Positions 19,887 to 30,593 of a stretch of 64,000 bases of DNA are shown piece by piece. Within the stretch, counting starts at the first letter, position 1. Each line of letters begins with the position of its first letter. The notes below the pieces were generated by a model. The model was not told where the DNA came from. It did no database searches and saw only the letters and a program-made list of their open reading frames with translations. The position numbers and the translations under genes were made by a program. The stretch is taken from assembly GCA_033030425.1 (NCBI GenBank), contig JAUFSD010000016.1, forward strand, positions 62,001-126,000, given 5' to 3'. This DNA is from Verpa conica (Eukaryota; Ascomycota; Pezizomycetes; Pezizales; Morchellaceae).

Positions 19887-20245
19887 TGTAAGAACCGATC
19901 ACCTATTGGGGAACAGCAGGCGATAATCACGAGGCAGGGCTAGTATCGAGAGACTAGGAACTCAAGGACAAGGTAGGTATGGTAATAATATAAGTTGTTG
20001 CGTGAAGAACTAACTAACTGACAGAGATGCGTCCCTTTTATACCCTTTCTGGAGGGACGCTGAGATCAACAATGAAACAATATGAGACTGAAGGAGCGAC
20101 CTCCTTCTACATGAAACTACAGACGTCTCGTCCTGCGAGGCGTTCTTCTTACATGACCAATGATAACAGGAATCCTACGAGATATGAAACGATACATGAA
20201 ACAAGGAGATAGACAAGGCAGACTAGGAAATGGGTGTTCTTGACA
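19887..20245 (-). repeat. LTR (5' LTR of the minus-strand element)
   Basis: 359 bp, same ends as the left LTR and three differences from it. Transcription of the element should start here and run leftwards. No clear tRNA-complementary primer site beginning with TGG was seen directly inside it, so the priming mechanism is open. Confidence 0.95.
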
Positions 20246-20250
20246 TTTCA
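20246..20250. repeat. Target-site duplication, right
   Basis: tttca directly follows the right LTR and matches 13436-13440. Confidence 0.93.
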
Positions 20251-20868
20251 ACAGTTTTAAGAGGTAACCGGGAGACCCATTCTGCAGCATTCCCTTTGAG
20301 GTGGGCTTTCAAACTAATCAGAAGGGCTTGGGATTTGAGAGGTTCCTCCGAATAGGCGGTCTTTGGAACAAAATTGACTTCAACTGACGAAATGAAGTCA
20401 TTTACATTATCGGACGGTCGTCCGTAAAAGTCACTGACTGGGATTCCTAGATCCATGATGCTTGGGATCTGATGCTGTTGGAGTTCTGTAGGATCGTTCG
20501 GAACCAGCTCGTCCTTATGATCACTGATGTCGGATTCGATTTCGACTCCGTTCTCTGGGGGGTTCGTGCTGGTTGATGGCTCCTCAAGGTCACTTTCCTC
20601 AAGAATATATGTCTGCTCACCGCTGATTTCTTCTACCGGTTGATTTTTCGAATAACTTCTCCGGAGGTCTTCCAGGGATGGTGTTCGAATGGGTTCAATT
20701 AAGGACGAGATAAACGGATATCCTTCCGCTGTTCTGTTGCTTGTTCTTCCGTTTCTGGATGGAGTCTTCTTTAAGTACTCCACTTTTCCTTCGTTCAATC
20801 GATAGGGGTGCTCCTTAGAGCTATTTGCACCCGAGGCTGCCGTGATGACGTTTTCTCCTTTCCAGGAG
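20246..20868 (-). pseudogene. Host retroelement gag, upstream piece
   Basis: The minus-strand frame is open from about 20868 and contains GRPSDNVNDFISSVE, LKGNAAEWVSRLP and KTVE, the N-terminal half of a retrotransposon gag. It ends at the tttca duplication of the inserted chromovirus and continues in frame at 13440. No ATG opens the frame upstream, where a stop lies next to ISWKGENV, so the host copy seems to have been decaying already. Confidence 0.75.
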
Positions 20869-20951
20869 ATTTATTTTCGTCACTAGCAGTTGTCCTTTTG
20901 GGTTCCACTACTTACTTCCTTGTCGATCAATGACAAGTTGATGATGTTCTT

Positions 20952-20999
20952 GATGAAAGTGGGTTCCCAACTGATGAAAGTGGGGTCTTAACTGATGAA
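20952..20999. repeat. 21-bp tandem repeat
   Basis: gatgaaagtggg, a short variable part, then aact is repeated about 2.4 times. It lies in the leader of the host retroelement. Confidence 0.7.
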
Positions 21000-21071
21000 A
21001 CGATAACGTACTAAATTTTTTAGAGGATAATTTTCTGGATTTTGTAACGTAGGTCTCTAACTTCGAGAGAA

Positions 21072-21088
21072 TCACGTCGGGGTCACCA
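21072..21088 (-). other. Primer-binding-site-like motif of the host element
   Basis: On the minus strand TGGTGACCCCGACGTGA directly follows ...CCACAACAG. A TGG-starting site next to a CA-ended sequence is the usual arrangement of LTR end and tRNA primer site. The LTR itself could be the 124 bp at 21090-21213 (TGTTGACTT to CACAACA on the minus strand), but no second copy was found to prove it. Confidence 0.35.
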
Positions 21089-21213
21089 CTGTTGTGGCGT
21101 TCTGTTCTTCTCTTAAGTCCAGAGGTCAAAACAGTGATGCATTGATGATGGTCAGGTCCAGGACCTGAGGTCGAGCTAAGTACATGCCCAAAGGTCACGT
21201 TGTCAAGTCAACA

Positions 21214-24200
21214 TGTTGCTAGCGCCACAACGGGTGCCACAAACAAGGCTGTCGGGTAAAAATAAAAAACGTGGGGTGCCGACATACCTGTCCCGCTTGT
21301 TTCATCGCAAGAAAAAAAACCTGACTGTGGGGGTTCGGGGGGAGACTACGACGGTATGTACCGGAGGCGCCATGTCCTTTAGCTAAGTGTGTAGTATGTA
21401 TAGCTAGTACCCCCTCTTATGCACGCTGCATGCATAGCTAAAGTACGTGGGGTGCGGGAGAATGATGCACATTCCCAAAAACAATGGTAATTCTCAACAA
21501 CCACATGATCAATTGATGTGATAAAGTCTTACAGGGTAAATTAAAATGTGTGAATCTTAGTCCTGTCAAGAAAAGCTAGAGTATTCTTATAATTATTTAT
21601 CATGATAGCATTTTATCTCAGTCCCTAGTGCTAGTTCTCACTTAGTAGATTTTTCATAAAGTAACATCAGATACCACATTCTATACTCCAATAGAAAAAA
21701 GCTATCATTGAAATCTGTGTTGTGTTGTGGCAAAATACAGGTGTTTGGGGGGTTACAAGGTCGAAATGTGCATCATGTACACTCTTAGACCCACCTCTCC
21801 AGGAAATGATTTTTTTCATAACGTGTGTAGCTGTGTAGTACTCGGCTATCTATCTAAGAACCGAAGGTGGTTTTACTTGGCCCTGATCTAAGCATGACGA
21901 ATAAGATACCTACTACTAGGGAAAAACCGGTGCGCAAAAGCGAGATTGTAGTACGTTTTCATTACAAAGAAGGTCGCATGAGTGCGTGATATTACGGCCT
22001 GTGCCGCAATAGGGTGAGTTACCTTAGTATGTCACCCAAGCCCTCAGCTAGCTAAGCCTTTTCCCTGGTACTAGGTCCATGTGCCGCAAAAGTTATTTAG
22101 GGCTCGTATACCGAGAGCCGAGTATGTGCGGGGTACATAAGCCCGGAAGTAAGTGTGGCTGACTCTCTAGAGCTTCATGCCTTATTTTTTTGATCCCGAA
22201 TACTCCCAGGGAGAAAGGGGATCGGGGAGTGTAGGGTGTTACCATCACCAGATATCTGTGATATTATTAACACTAGTTGCTCTAGAATGTTAATTGGCGC
22301 ATAGAGGCAATGTTCTAAGATATCTAATGAAACTTGTTCTATAAGGATTCGTATTCAAGAGATTGCCGATACTTAGCCGGAGGGGGGTATATATAAAGCA
22401 TTTTAAAAGTCGCCGATATCTAGCTCTAGTGTTTGAAGTGGTCAACGAGAAGGGAATAGTACTTGGCTCAACTACAGTAGAAACTCTCTATAAAAATATT
22501 CTTTATAAGAACGTTATTAGCAGAAACCCCCCCCGATGAGAGCTGCGCTAGACTATATTTAGCAGGTATTCTACCTAATATAGCCCCATTGGGTTAGAAC
22601 ACCTTCTCTACAAGTCCCAGCCATATTCTGATAGAGAACTTTTATATATTGATGCCAAAAGAAATCCACCGTAGAACTAATCGGCGTAGTGGGTGGGCGT
22701 AGGTGCATTTAGTAGCTAAATTAATTATATAAAAATATACAGACGCATTAGGAATTGAGTTCTGAACCTAGCAGGTCCTCTAGGACATCTCTGCGGGGGG
22801 GAGGGGCGCTCGGAATGGAAGCCGCGTTCGGTTGCATCATTTCTCTTTGTCAATGATTTGGCATGCCAAAGTCTTACCCTACCTTCCCTTAGGAGCTGTG
22901 TCAATGATACCTAAATTCTCTTAAGCGCCTGGTATTGTACTACACAGGGGTCCAGTCTCGTTACTACTCAGATTTTTAATAGTTAATCCCCCCGACTACT
23001 TCAGCGAAAGCCCTGATTAGCGTACTCTTATATGTTACTCCCATGTGTATACTAACCGTATGTGAGTATAGTCGTATCTATTTAGTGGACGATCTTTCTT
23101 ATGCCTGTATGTATCTCGGCGCGCAATCCAGTGGTGGGATCCACCGACTCTTCTCCTAAAGACACATTTCCTACTCTTTATCTCTCTTCCTGCGCTGTGT
23201 GGAAGAAGAGCCTTAGTGAGTTCTACACAGATTGCTAAATTCCTGTCCTTTGGCAGCTTTCTGCATACACAATGTACGTTTACAAGACCTACTATTTAGA
23301 ATTAAATGCGTAAGATCTTCATCCATTCACCCGAGGAGCATATGTAGTTCCCGATTATCTTGCATGGTAAGTAAATTACTACCAATCTACCAAGATAAGT
23401 CTCCGGCATGACATCAAGCGCCCCAAGCGCTAATCGTGCATATTCTAGTACAGTTTCCAGCAGTCATACAATTGTAAACCAGGGATCTGGTCTTCCCAAC
23501 CTACTTCCGAGTGTGTGTCACTAGATCTGCTTTGTTAGCGGAATGGTATAACTAATCAGTTCTCTATGACGACGTTGCTTCGGTGACCGTGTTCAAGCGT
23601 TTGTTTGGATCACAGATCTTTGTGGATTCTCGAGGGACGCGTCACGCTAGTGTTACCTTGTACGTTCGGTCCTCGCCGATCTTTTGTGGCTTGAAGGCGG
23701 GTGTCTAACCGTGAGGGATAACCTTGGTGTAAGCTGAGTTTGGACCGACATGCGTCTAAGACAACTCTACCCTCTTTTTGGCGCGTTACTAGGAAGTGGC
23801 GTAGGACTTGTAATGGTTTGTAGCTTTTATTCGCTAGTTGTCACGTTGTCACGCTGTAGCATCACTCGTTATAGCTATCGTTTATTTTTAACGAACTTAC
23901 GAAGGATTATGATAACGGCTAGAGTAACATGCAAAGGTATAGAGGGTGTCGAAATGTATTCTACTAGGAAAATAATAGATATTCTAAACTCTCGTCGTGA
24001 AGCCTGCTTAAATGACATAACTGTCAGAAACTGCATCGTCAATATCTTTTGTGTTAGCTAAATATAGTACTATTCAAAGACTCTGAAATTCATGGCTAAA
24101 ATGGCTTAAGATCGAATAGAATGTCGTTTTAGCTATAGAACATATATATTAAACTGAGGCGGGGTGATATGTGGGAGGAAGTTGCAAGTAGTGAGCAGAC

Positions 24201-25514
24201 AGTTAGAGAGGAGTGATAATACTTTGTGTTTTTCTTTTGTTTTATTTTTAGTTTATTTTATAAGTGCGCAGTGTGAGTAACTAAGCCCTCGGACTCCGTG
24301 CACTTATGATTAATTCATTCATTCATTCATTAAATTGAGGTGCTCCTAACTATCTAGAGTGTGATGAGATTTTCATATAGATGCAAATATGAAAGCCTTT
24401 CTGTCACCCATGCCCAGCCGCTGAGTATCCTCTTCGTGTCTAAAACCGGCTGCAGAAACTTCCTAGGTCTAGGCTTATAGATCTGGCGAATATCCGGTCA
24501 AAGTTAGTAACATCATAGTAGAAGCGGCGATTCCATTCGTGGCTATTGCCAAGGAACAGGGATAACCGGCACCCTAAACTGATGAGTAGTGAATAGACTC
24601 AAGTACCAGCTAGAGTATTAAGAAAAACTTTAGTATTGCTATATACTCCTTACTAAATCTAGAAACAAGCTTCAGGAGGCCCATCCAGACGCACAATCTT
24701 AATCATGATTGCTTAGTGCTAGATTTCGTTAGAGAATTAATAGTATCAAAGTTATATATGCCTATAAGCTATGGTAATAGTTGGTTTACATAAGTGACTA
24801 CTTAGTCCAAGTGTATTTCTGAAACCGCTATCCCACTTCTAGAATAGCCTACTCTAGAGTACTATGTAATTATTACCGCTGCCAAGCCCAATTATGTAAA
24901 TGATCGTCCTTCATGATTTTACTTAGCCTTGGAACTTGAATTTAACAAAGTAATAAAGGAACCCCAAATTATACCGGGTCTATAAGATCAAGGTTCCCCG
25001 CAAAACCTCCGGGAGTTACTCCACAGGGCATCTCCGGTTGTAGATTCACGCGGTTAAATCGTCCACTACCCTCTCGCAAATGCAAGGAACCTGATGATAA
25101 TCTAATTAGCCTAAAACCCTATAATCTATTAACTAACTACTACAAACAAACCTCCAACTACTAATCACCCCAGCTTTTTACTCGAACTCAGCCAGAATGC
25201 TGATCAATTCTTTTGAAAAAACCGGGGTAAAACAGCTCATCTCTCTCGACATCGCTTCTCGTACCATGCACGGATTATGCCCGTTCTCGGTAGTAATTTG
25301 GGGGGGGGCTCAACAGAAAGGAAAACCAACACCGAGAAACGAAAAAAATACCCATACGACAGAACCGGTCGATGGATTAAGTTTCGACCGAGCTACGGGG
25401 GGGTTTCGCTACCAAATAATCCGTTAATCTATGTTGAGAGTAGAGTATAAATAGGGGGATTCTCGTAGAATTGTTCAAAGCATCGACAAGAGCCAGCTTC
25501 TTCAGTCATTCAAC
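21214..25514. other. Long gene-poor AT-rich region
   Basis: No gene could be supported in 4.3 kb. The open frame at 23750-24061 has no recognisable motif. The stretch includes a partial inverted-repeat element end (CAGTAGAAACTCTCTATAA at 22475) and an attc microsatellite at 24312-24330. GC-poor with scattered stops, it resembles decayed transposon territory. Confidence 0.5.
24312..24330. repeat. Tetranucleotide microsatellite
   Basis: attc is repeated about 4.5 times. Confidence 0.85.
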
Positions 25515-27171
25515 ATGGTACTATTGTCTTCTTTGGCCCTCCTTGGGTCTGCGGTATTCGCGTCAGCCCAAACCACATACACTGCTTCTGTGGACTTGTC
25601 CAAGAAGACTGGAACACCGACTCATGTTGCTTCCGGTATTCTGTACGGTATTCCTGATACACCGGATGTGATTCCGGATAAGTGGTACACTAGTATTGGT
25701 TTCAACCATAACCGTGGTGGAGGCGCTCAGATTCCTGGGACCGATACAAAGGGCTGGAGATTGGGTTATGCGCAATACGTTCCCCGGTTCGAGTCCTTTG
25801 CTTCAAACTACTGGACTACAAGGAAGTATGGCGGAACATACATTCTTCTAATCCACGATCTCTGGGGTGTAAGTTTACTATAAGAAAAAAACATAACCTG
25901 GTTACTAACATTTGCTTAGGCCGATGGAACCCAAGGGAGTGGCGGGATCTGGCCTTGTGACGATGGAGACTGCGGCGAGTGGGACAAATTCCTCCTACAG
26001 TTGGTCAGTGACATCAAGGCAAATGGTATCGGCGAGGGTCTACAGATTGACATCTGGAATGAGCCTAACGGTTTGCAGCCCCGATTTATTAGAAAGCACA
26101 ATTAAAAGAGAAATGTACTAACGGGTTATTTGCATATAGGCAGCGGATTCTGGGCAAAGAGTCTGGAACAATGGCTCGAGACATATTCATGGGCCTATTA
26201 TAGGTTCCGGGAGCTTATGCCTGGGACACCTCTTGTTGGACCGAGCATAGCAACTCAGCCAAATACTGCTGATCCTTGGTGGACAGAATGGGCGGCATTC
26301 ATCAAGCAGAATGAATCGATCCCTGATATCTATAACTGGCATTTGCTCGGTGGTAATAGGGGGTTTACCGGGGGTCCTGAGGAAGATGCTGGCTACTCAA
26401 TTAGTCAGTTGGAGTCTATCTTGACCACATATGATCTCCCAGCTAGACCGTACCAAGTCAATGAATACGGACCTTGGGCTCTTCAGGTACGTAGGCAAGG
26501 CCCTGTTCCGCACTTAGGCTGTTTATAAATTTCCGCACTCCCATCGCCACAACACCACACAAATGGGGCGCAACACAGCCACATAGTATTCCCAATTACT
26601 AGTATCTAACTCTCACTATTAGAACCCTAACAACGCCGCATGGTTCATTACCAATTTCGAAAAATACAATGTTACCGGCCTCCGAGCCAACTGGGGCTCC
26701 AACCTCGGTTCCGGCCAAGACCTCCACGACGGAATGGCTCTCCTCGTCAACCGAAACTCCACTGCGGAAGAATACTACGCACTTGCAGACTACTGGGTCT
26801 ACGAGTACTACGCAATGTACCAAACCGGGCAGAAGGTTGCCGTCACCCCCAGTAATTTATTATGGCTCAACCTGTACGCTACCGTCGACAGAGCAGCACA
26901 ACGGGTTGGTATTCTGGCTGCTACCGGAGGTGTTACTGGTAGTTACAATATCGTAGTCAATGGAATCTCTTCAGAGCCTTGGTTGGTTAGAGGTGGGAGG
27001 GTTAGGGTTATTGTGGAGGAGTACCGTAAGATTGCGCAGTTGGCTGTTGCGACGGGCCCTGTTCTTATCTCTGATACTCTGGTTACGGTTTCGAACGGGA
27101 GGATTTCTTTGCCGTATACGTTGACTGACGCGACGGCTACTTGGACGGTTAGCTTGCAGAGACCTCTTTGA
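25515..27171 (+). CDS. Secreted GH39-like clan-A glycoside hydrolase
   Basis: Four exons are predicted (25515-25868, 25920-26070, 26140-26486, 26623-27171), giving 466 aa. A signal peptide (residues 1-19, ending ASAQ) leads into a TIM-barrel domain. IWNEPN near residue 168 is the acid/base motif at strand 4, and VNEYGPW near residue 278 fits the strand-7 nucleophile of clan GH-A. A C-terminal beta domain (from about residue 370) follows, as in GH39-type enzymes. It should hydrolyse a plant or fungal wall polysaccharide outside the cell. The substrate cannot be told, and GH39 is the nearest family from memory, not proven. Confidence 0.75.
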
Positions 27172-27983
27172 AGAGTTATGTGGTCATGAATATCGGAATG
27201 TTTGATAATGCTTCATGTATACTTAGTAAATATAAAAATTGGGTCTTTAAGTCATATCTGATATTTCAGGGAAACTAGTGTGATAAAATAAGGAAATATA
27301 GGGTTCCTGACACCAGGTACGCACAGGGACATTTTTTCATGTCCCTGAGGCCAAATAATTTTGCTAATGATAACATTATAGATGTTTCCCTTTAAGCTTA
27401 GAAATTACATGCAGGTTTATTATAATGCGATGCGCGCGCAATCGGTTACCCAAGGTAGAAGTTAAACGTTAAAACTCTAGAGAGTAAGTTCAATAGGCAA
27501 ATATTATCAATATGAATCGTATCAAGACACATCAAAGAATCCTAAAGATTAGATGATTACCTGTCCACGAAAAGGATGGATAGATCCTAATCTCACAACG
27601 CTCCATAATGCCAACACCGAAAAATAGAGACCAACATGTTCTTTCAAAGGCATGTGTGTTGCACATGCAAGGGTTACAGGAGTTACGGCGAAAGCTATTG
27701 TTAAAGCAGAAGCCGAGGAAGCTAAAATAAAGAAAAAAGGGCCAAATACAGTCAAAAATTCCTAGAAAACATATCTCAAGCAGGGCAAGTAGGCTAAACA
27801 GTTAGATCCAGCTAGTATCCTCCTAATCCCCCGTTATGCCTAGTACTAACACAATCAGCATCCATCACTTCATTATCCATACCTACTTCTACACCTACAT
27901 TTGCACCTATGTCAAAGTTCACATCCATACTTGCATCTGTACACACCCGTATCTATACCTAAGTCTGTATTTGCACATAATGC
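27172..27983. other. Intergenic region
   Basis: No gene is supported. A 68-codon minus-strand frame at 27549-27755 is hydrophobic but unrecognised. Confidence 0.45.
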
Positions 27984-28744
27984 TTAAATATCTTCATCCG
28001 GGACATCGAAGATAAGTTTTCCGAATCGTGTACGATAGTTAATAATAGTTTTAACATCGTGTATTCTGCAAAAGTCGGCCCCCAGAAGATTTATATCCTT
28101 AAAATGGGATTGAGCTGGCGCCGGGTAAACAGTTATCTTACGGCCACCAAGCTCAGCTCTGAAAGACCTAGGCACTATCCCGTTTCCAAAAAACGCGTCG
28201 CATACCTTAAAGTATCTGTTAGCGATGACAGTTACAATAGAAGGCCTATACTTACTTCATAAGATACATAAGTATACGGTGATCCTGTATCGAAGAGGAA
28301 ATGGACATAACGTAACTCATTACGAAATGCCATAGGGAATGTAAAGAAAGGTCTATCGTGCATTCCGTACATGATCCCGTGTACCTCTTTGGTCGGTTTC
28401 AGATTTTCTTCTGTCTTCGGTGCACGAGAGAGATATGGGAACCCCAGGCTGTCAGAAATATCTCCCGAAAGTAGTTGTGTGTTGACATCCATAAGCAGGA
28501 TGTCGAAGTTATTTGGATCATCAGCTACAGTACCATCGATAGGCCCTGAGCCTTTTACATAATACGGGGTTGCCCACCCGAGACGGCGGCACACTGGAGA
28601 CTGGAGCCCGACTATAGTCGGTATAATACGAGGCCTACTACCAAATCTAAGCATGTTGGTGGCCGAGACCTGTGCTGGGGAGCTGCTTGATCCAGATGAA
28701 GTAGGCCGTTTGTGGTGTGATGGAAGGTAGAACCCAATATTCAC
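27984..28744 (-). CDS. Retropepsin-like aspartic protease domain protein
   Basis: Two exons are predicted on the minus strand, 28744-28256 and 28205-27984, with a 50-nt intron (gtaagt donor). Together they give at least 236 aa. The catalytic-type motif FLFDTGSPYTYVS is followed after the intron by VPRSFRAELGG, then SHFKDINLLGADF, the flap and hydrophobic-Gly pattern of retropepsin-like folds. No gag, RT or integrase lies next to it, and the intron argues for a cellular gene rather than a retroelement fragment. The frame opens at a GTG, and an upstream exon with the real ATG is probably missing from this model. Confidence 0.6.
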
Positions 28745-30593
28745 ATGGCATGACGTAACAAATGCATCGGTGGGATGTTAGTCAGCCTATCGCGCGGTAC
28801 TCTACTCGTGTGCGGGTAAGTCTGATGAAAAAATGTGGCTTGCGCCTGTATTCCCCGTGCCACCACCCACACACACCTAAATACTATTGTCTATCTGAAA
28901 GAAGGAGAACATGCTATACACGATGCCAGATTTAATGGTCATGTGACCGGCTACTGGTATGTTAGCCACGGAAATCTAGCCACGTGACCAACATTAAACC
29001 TGGCACCACGAGTATACCACTGTGATAGCTCTATTGCCTTAGTGTGCTCCACAGTACTACGGAGGTGTCAATTAGGTACCCGTGATATTACAACCTCAGC
29101 AACCCACAACTAGCATTACTACTAGAGCTACAAGATGAAAACGGGGCTATGGATACATAGTAGATTATCCTTGTATAAACTCCTCCTTGAGAGGTTCACG
29201 TTACGTTATTCGTCCGTGATATCACGGGTATTTAATTACTAAGTAGAGTACTGATTACCTAACTGTTATTGGAATTCTAGACACCTGCAATACGAAGCTA
29301 TGGATTCATATATTACAGAGATCACCGTTACAGTTACTTGTCTTTGTAGCCCACTGTTTAATCTAGTTAGGTGGCTAGTTGCAGGCCCTTGCTACTGTTT
29401 TGTCGGGGCCCGGCTACTATTATATGGGGACAAAAATAGCCGCTCATTTTGTACAGTGACAACAGCTCACCCCCACCTTTAAATCCAACAAACTAATTAA
29501 AGAAAGACAGGGACCTTACACAAATGACTAAATAAATTACTGAACACCTCTTGATGCCAAGGTAGAAAATTCAATGTACTAGTTCTAATTTTCTACTCAC
29601 AGGGTGCCTTAGTAGCCAAAAACTACTTTATATTCTCTATTAGGTATTTTTGACTTAGTAAAAAATATGACTATGGACATAAATACTCTATTACATTCTA
29701 CTTAATATGCACCATACAATAGCCAGAAATTAGGAGTTTGGGTGAAGCAGTGGGTCCTGCTGTACTTTGTGGCCATAAAGAACTCACAATAGAGTAAACC
29801 TGGGCAGTCAACAAGACATTTTACCATGACAGAAATGTCTATCTAGTGCTATTCTCTATGTAAATAATTTATTAGGCTGATATATTCACTCTTGTGGCTG
29901 TAGTGGTGCATCCAAATCTGTGCTGAGGTGTCAATGAGCGGGTATTTTTGTCCCTATACAATACCTAGGGCCAATCTTTTTTAGATGCCCCAAAAACAAA
30001 TGAATGAAGCCTTGATCTCACATAACCCTACCGAGTCTCTTGACTCAGCACTCCCCGGTAAGTTCTTGGTTTTCCTCTGGTAATGACTAAGTTCCCTTGG
30101 CTGTCATATTTGGGACCTTGAATACGGAAAAGGCTTATAACTCGATATAGAGAAACGTCAGAAGTGGGCAAACAAGAACCTCGGAGACTAAGGGGGGGTT
30201 GGTTCCGGGCTTTGAGCAGCATTACTGTAACTTAGGATATAAACCATGGAGAAGAGTATGACTTGGAGAGCAATGGTCGGTGAGAATGACTAAATAAACG
30301 ACCATTAATAGAAGGATAAGCTCAGTTAACTCACACAAAAAACCAAAGTCAGTGTAGTAGGCGTTGATAATTGACACCCATCTAACAAACATCCCGCAAA
30401 ACCTTAAAAAGCAGTTTTATATATTCTATTCCTAGATAGAAATTCATCTGCTCCCGCAATATACGCAGATTGATGACCAAGGTTGATAAAAAGGTATTTT
30501 GGCTAGAGTTTATATAAAACAATATCTCTAGCCCTATAAAAATCCTAGACTAACTCCACACCTACTACCTCGTCTATAAACAACGCACCCCAC
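28745..30593. other. Intergenic region
   Basis: No gene is supported. The region includes the large imperfect inverted repeat at 28909-29024 and a perfect short palindrome, ccgtgatatcacgg, near 29214. A 64-codon minus-strand frame at 30028-30222 is unrecognised. Confidence 0.45.
28909..29024. repeat. Imperfect inverted repeat
   Basis: The left arm (28909-28952, atgctatacacgatgccag...) and right arm (28976-29024, ...ctggcaccacgagtatacc) pair over about 40 nt around a 25-nt loop. Most mismatches are C/T or G/A. Confidence 0.7.

Larger units (their letters stand above)
13441..20245 (-). mobile_element. Full-length Ty3/Gypsy chromovirus
   Basis: The element is 6.8 kb with 359-bp LTRs at both ends, a 5-bp target duplication and three minus-strand ORFs in the order gag (18723-19700), pol (14944-18819) and ORF3 (13842-15005). 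The pol order is protease, RT, RNase H, integrase, chromodomain, which defines Ty3/Gypsy chromoviruses. The two LTRs differ at only three positions by eye, and all ORFs are open, so it is a recent and probably still competent insertion. It lies in the gag of another LTR element. Confidence 0.95.

Noticed and set aside
23750..24061. 103-codon plus-strand ORF with a hydrophobic start
   Set aside because: No recognisable motif, no supporting splice or homologous copy, and it sits in decayed AT-rich sequence.
25787..25800. ggttcgagtcc, which resembles a tRNA B box
   Set aside because: It lies inside an exon of the glycosidase and no acceptor stem or A box is positioned for a tRNA. No tRNA or rRNA gene was recognised elsewhere.
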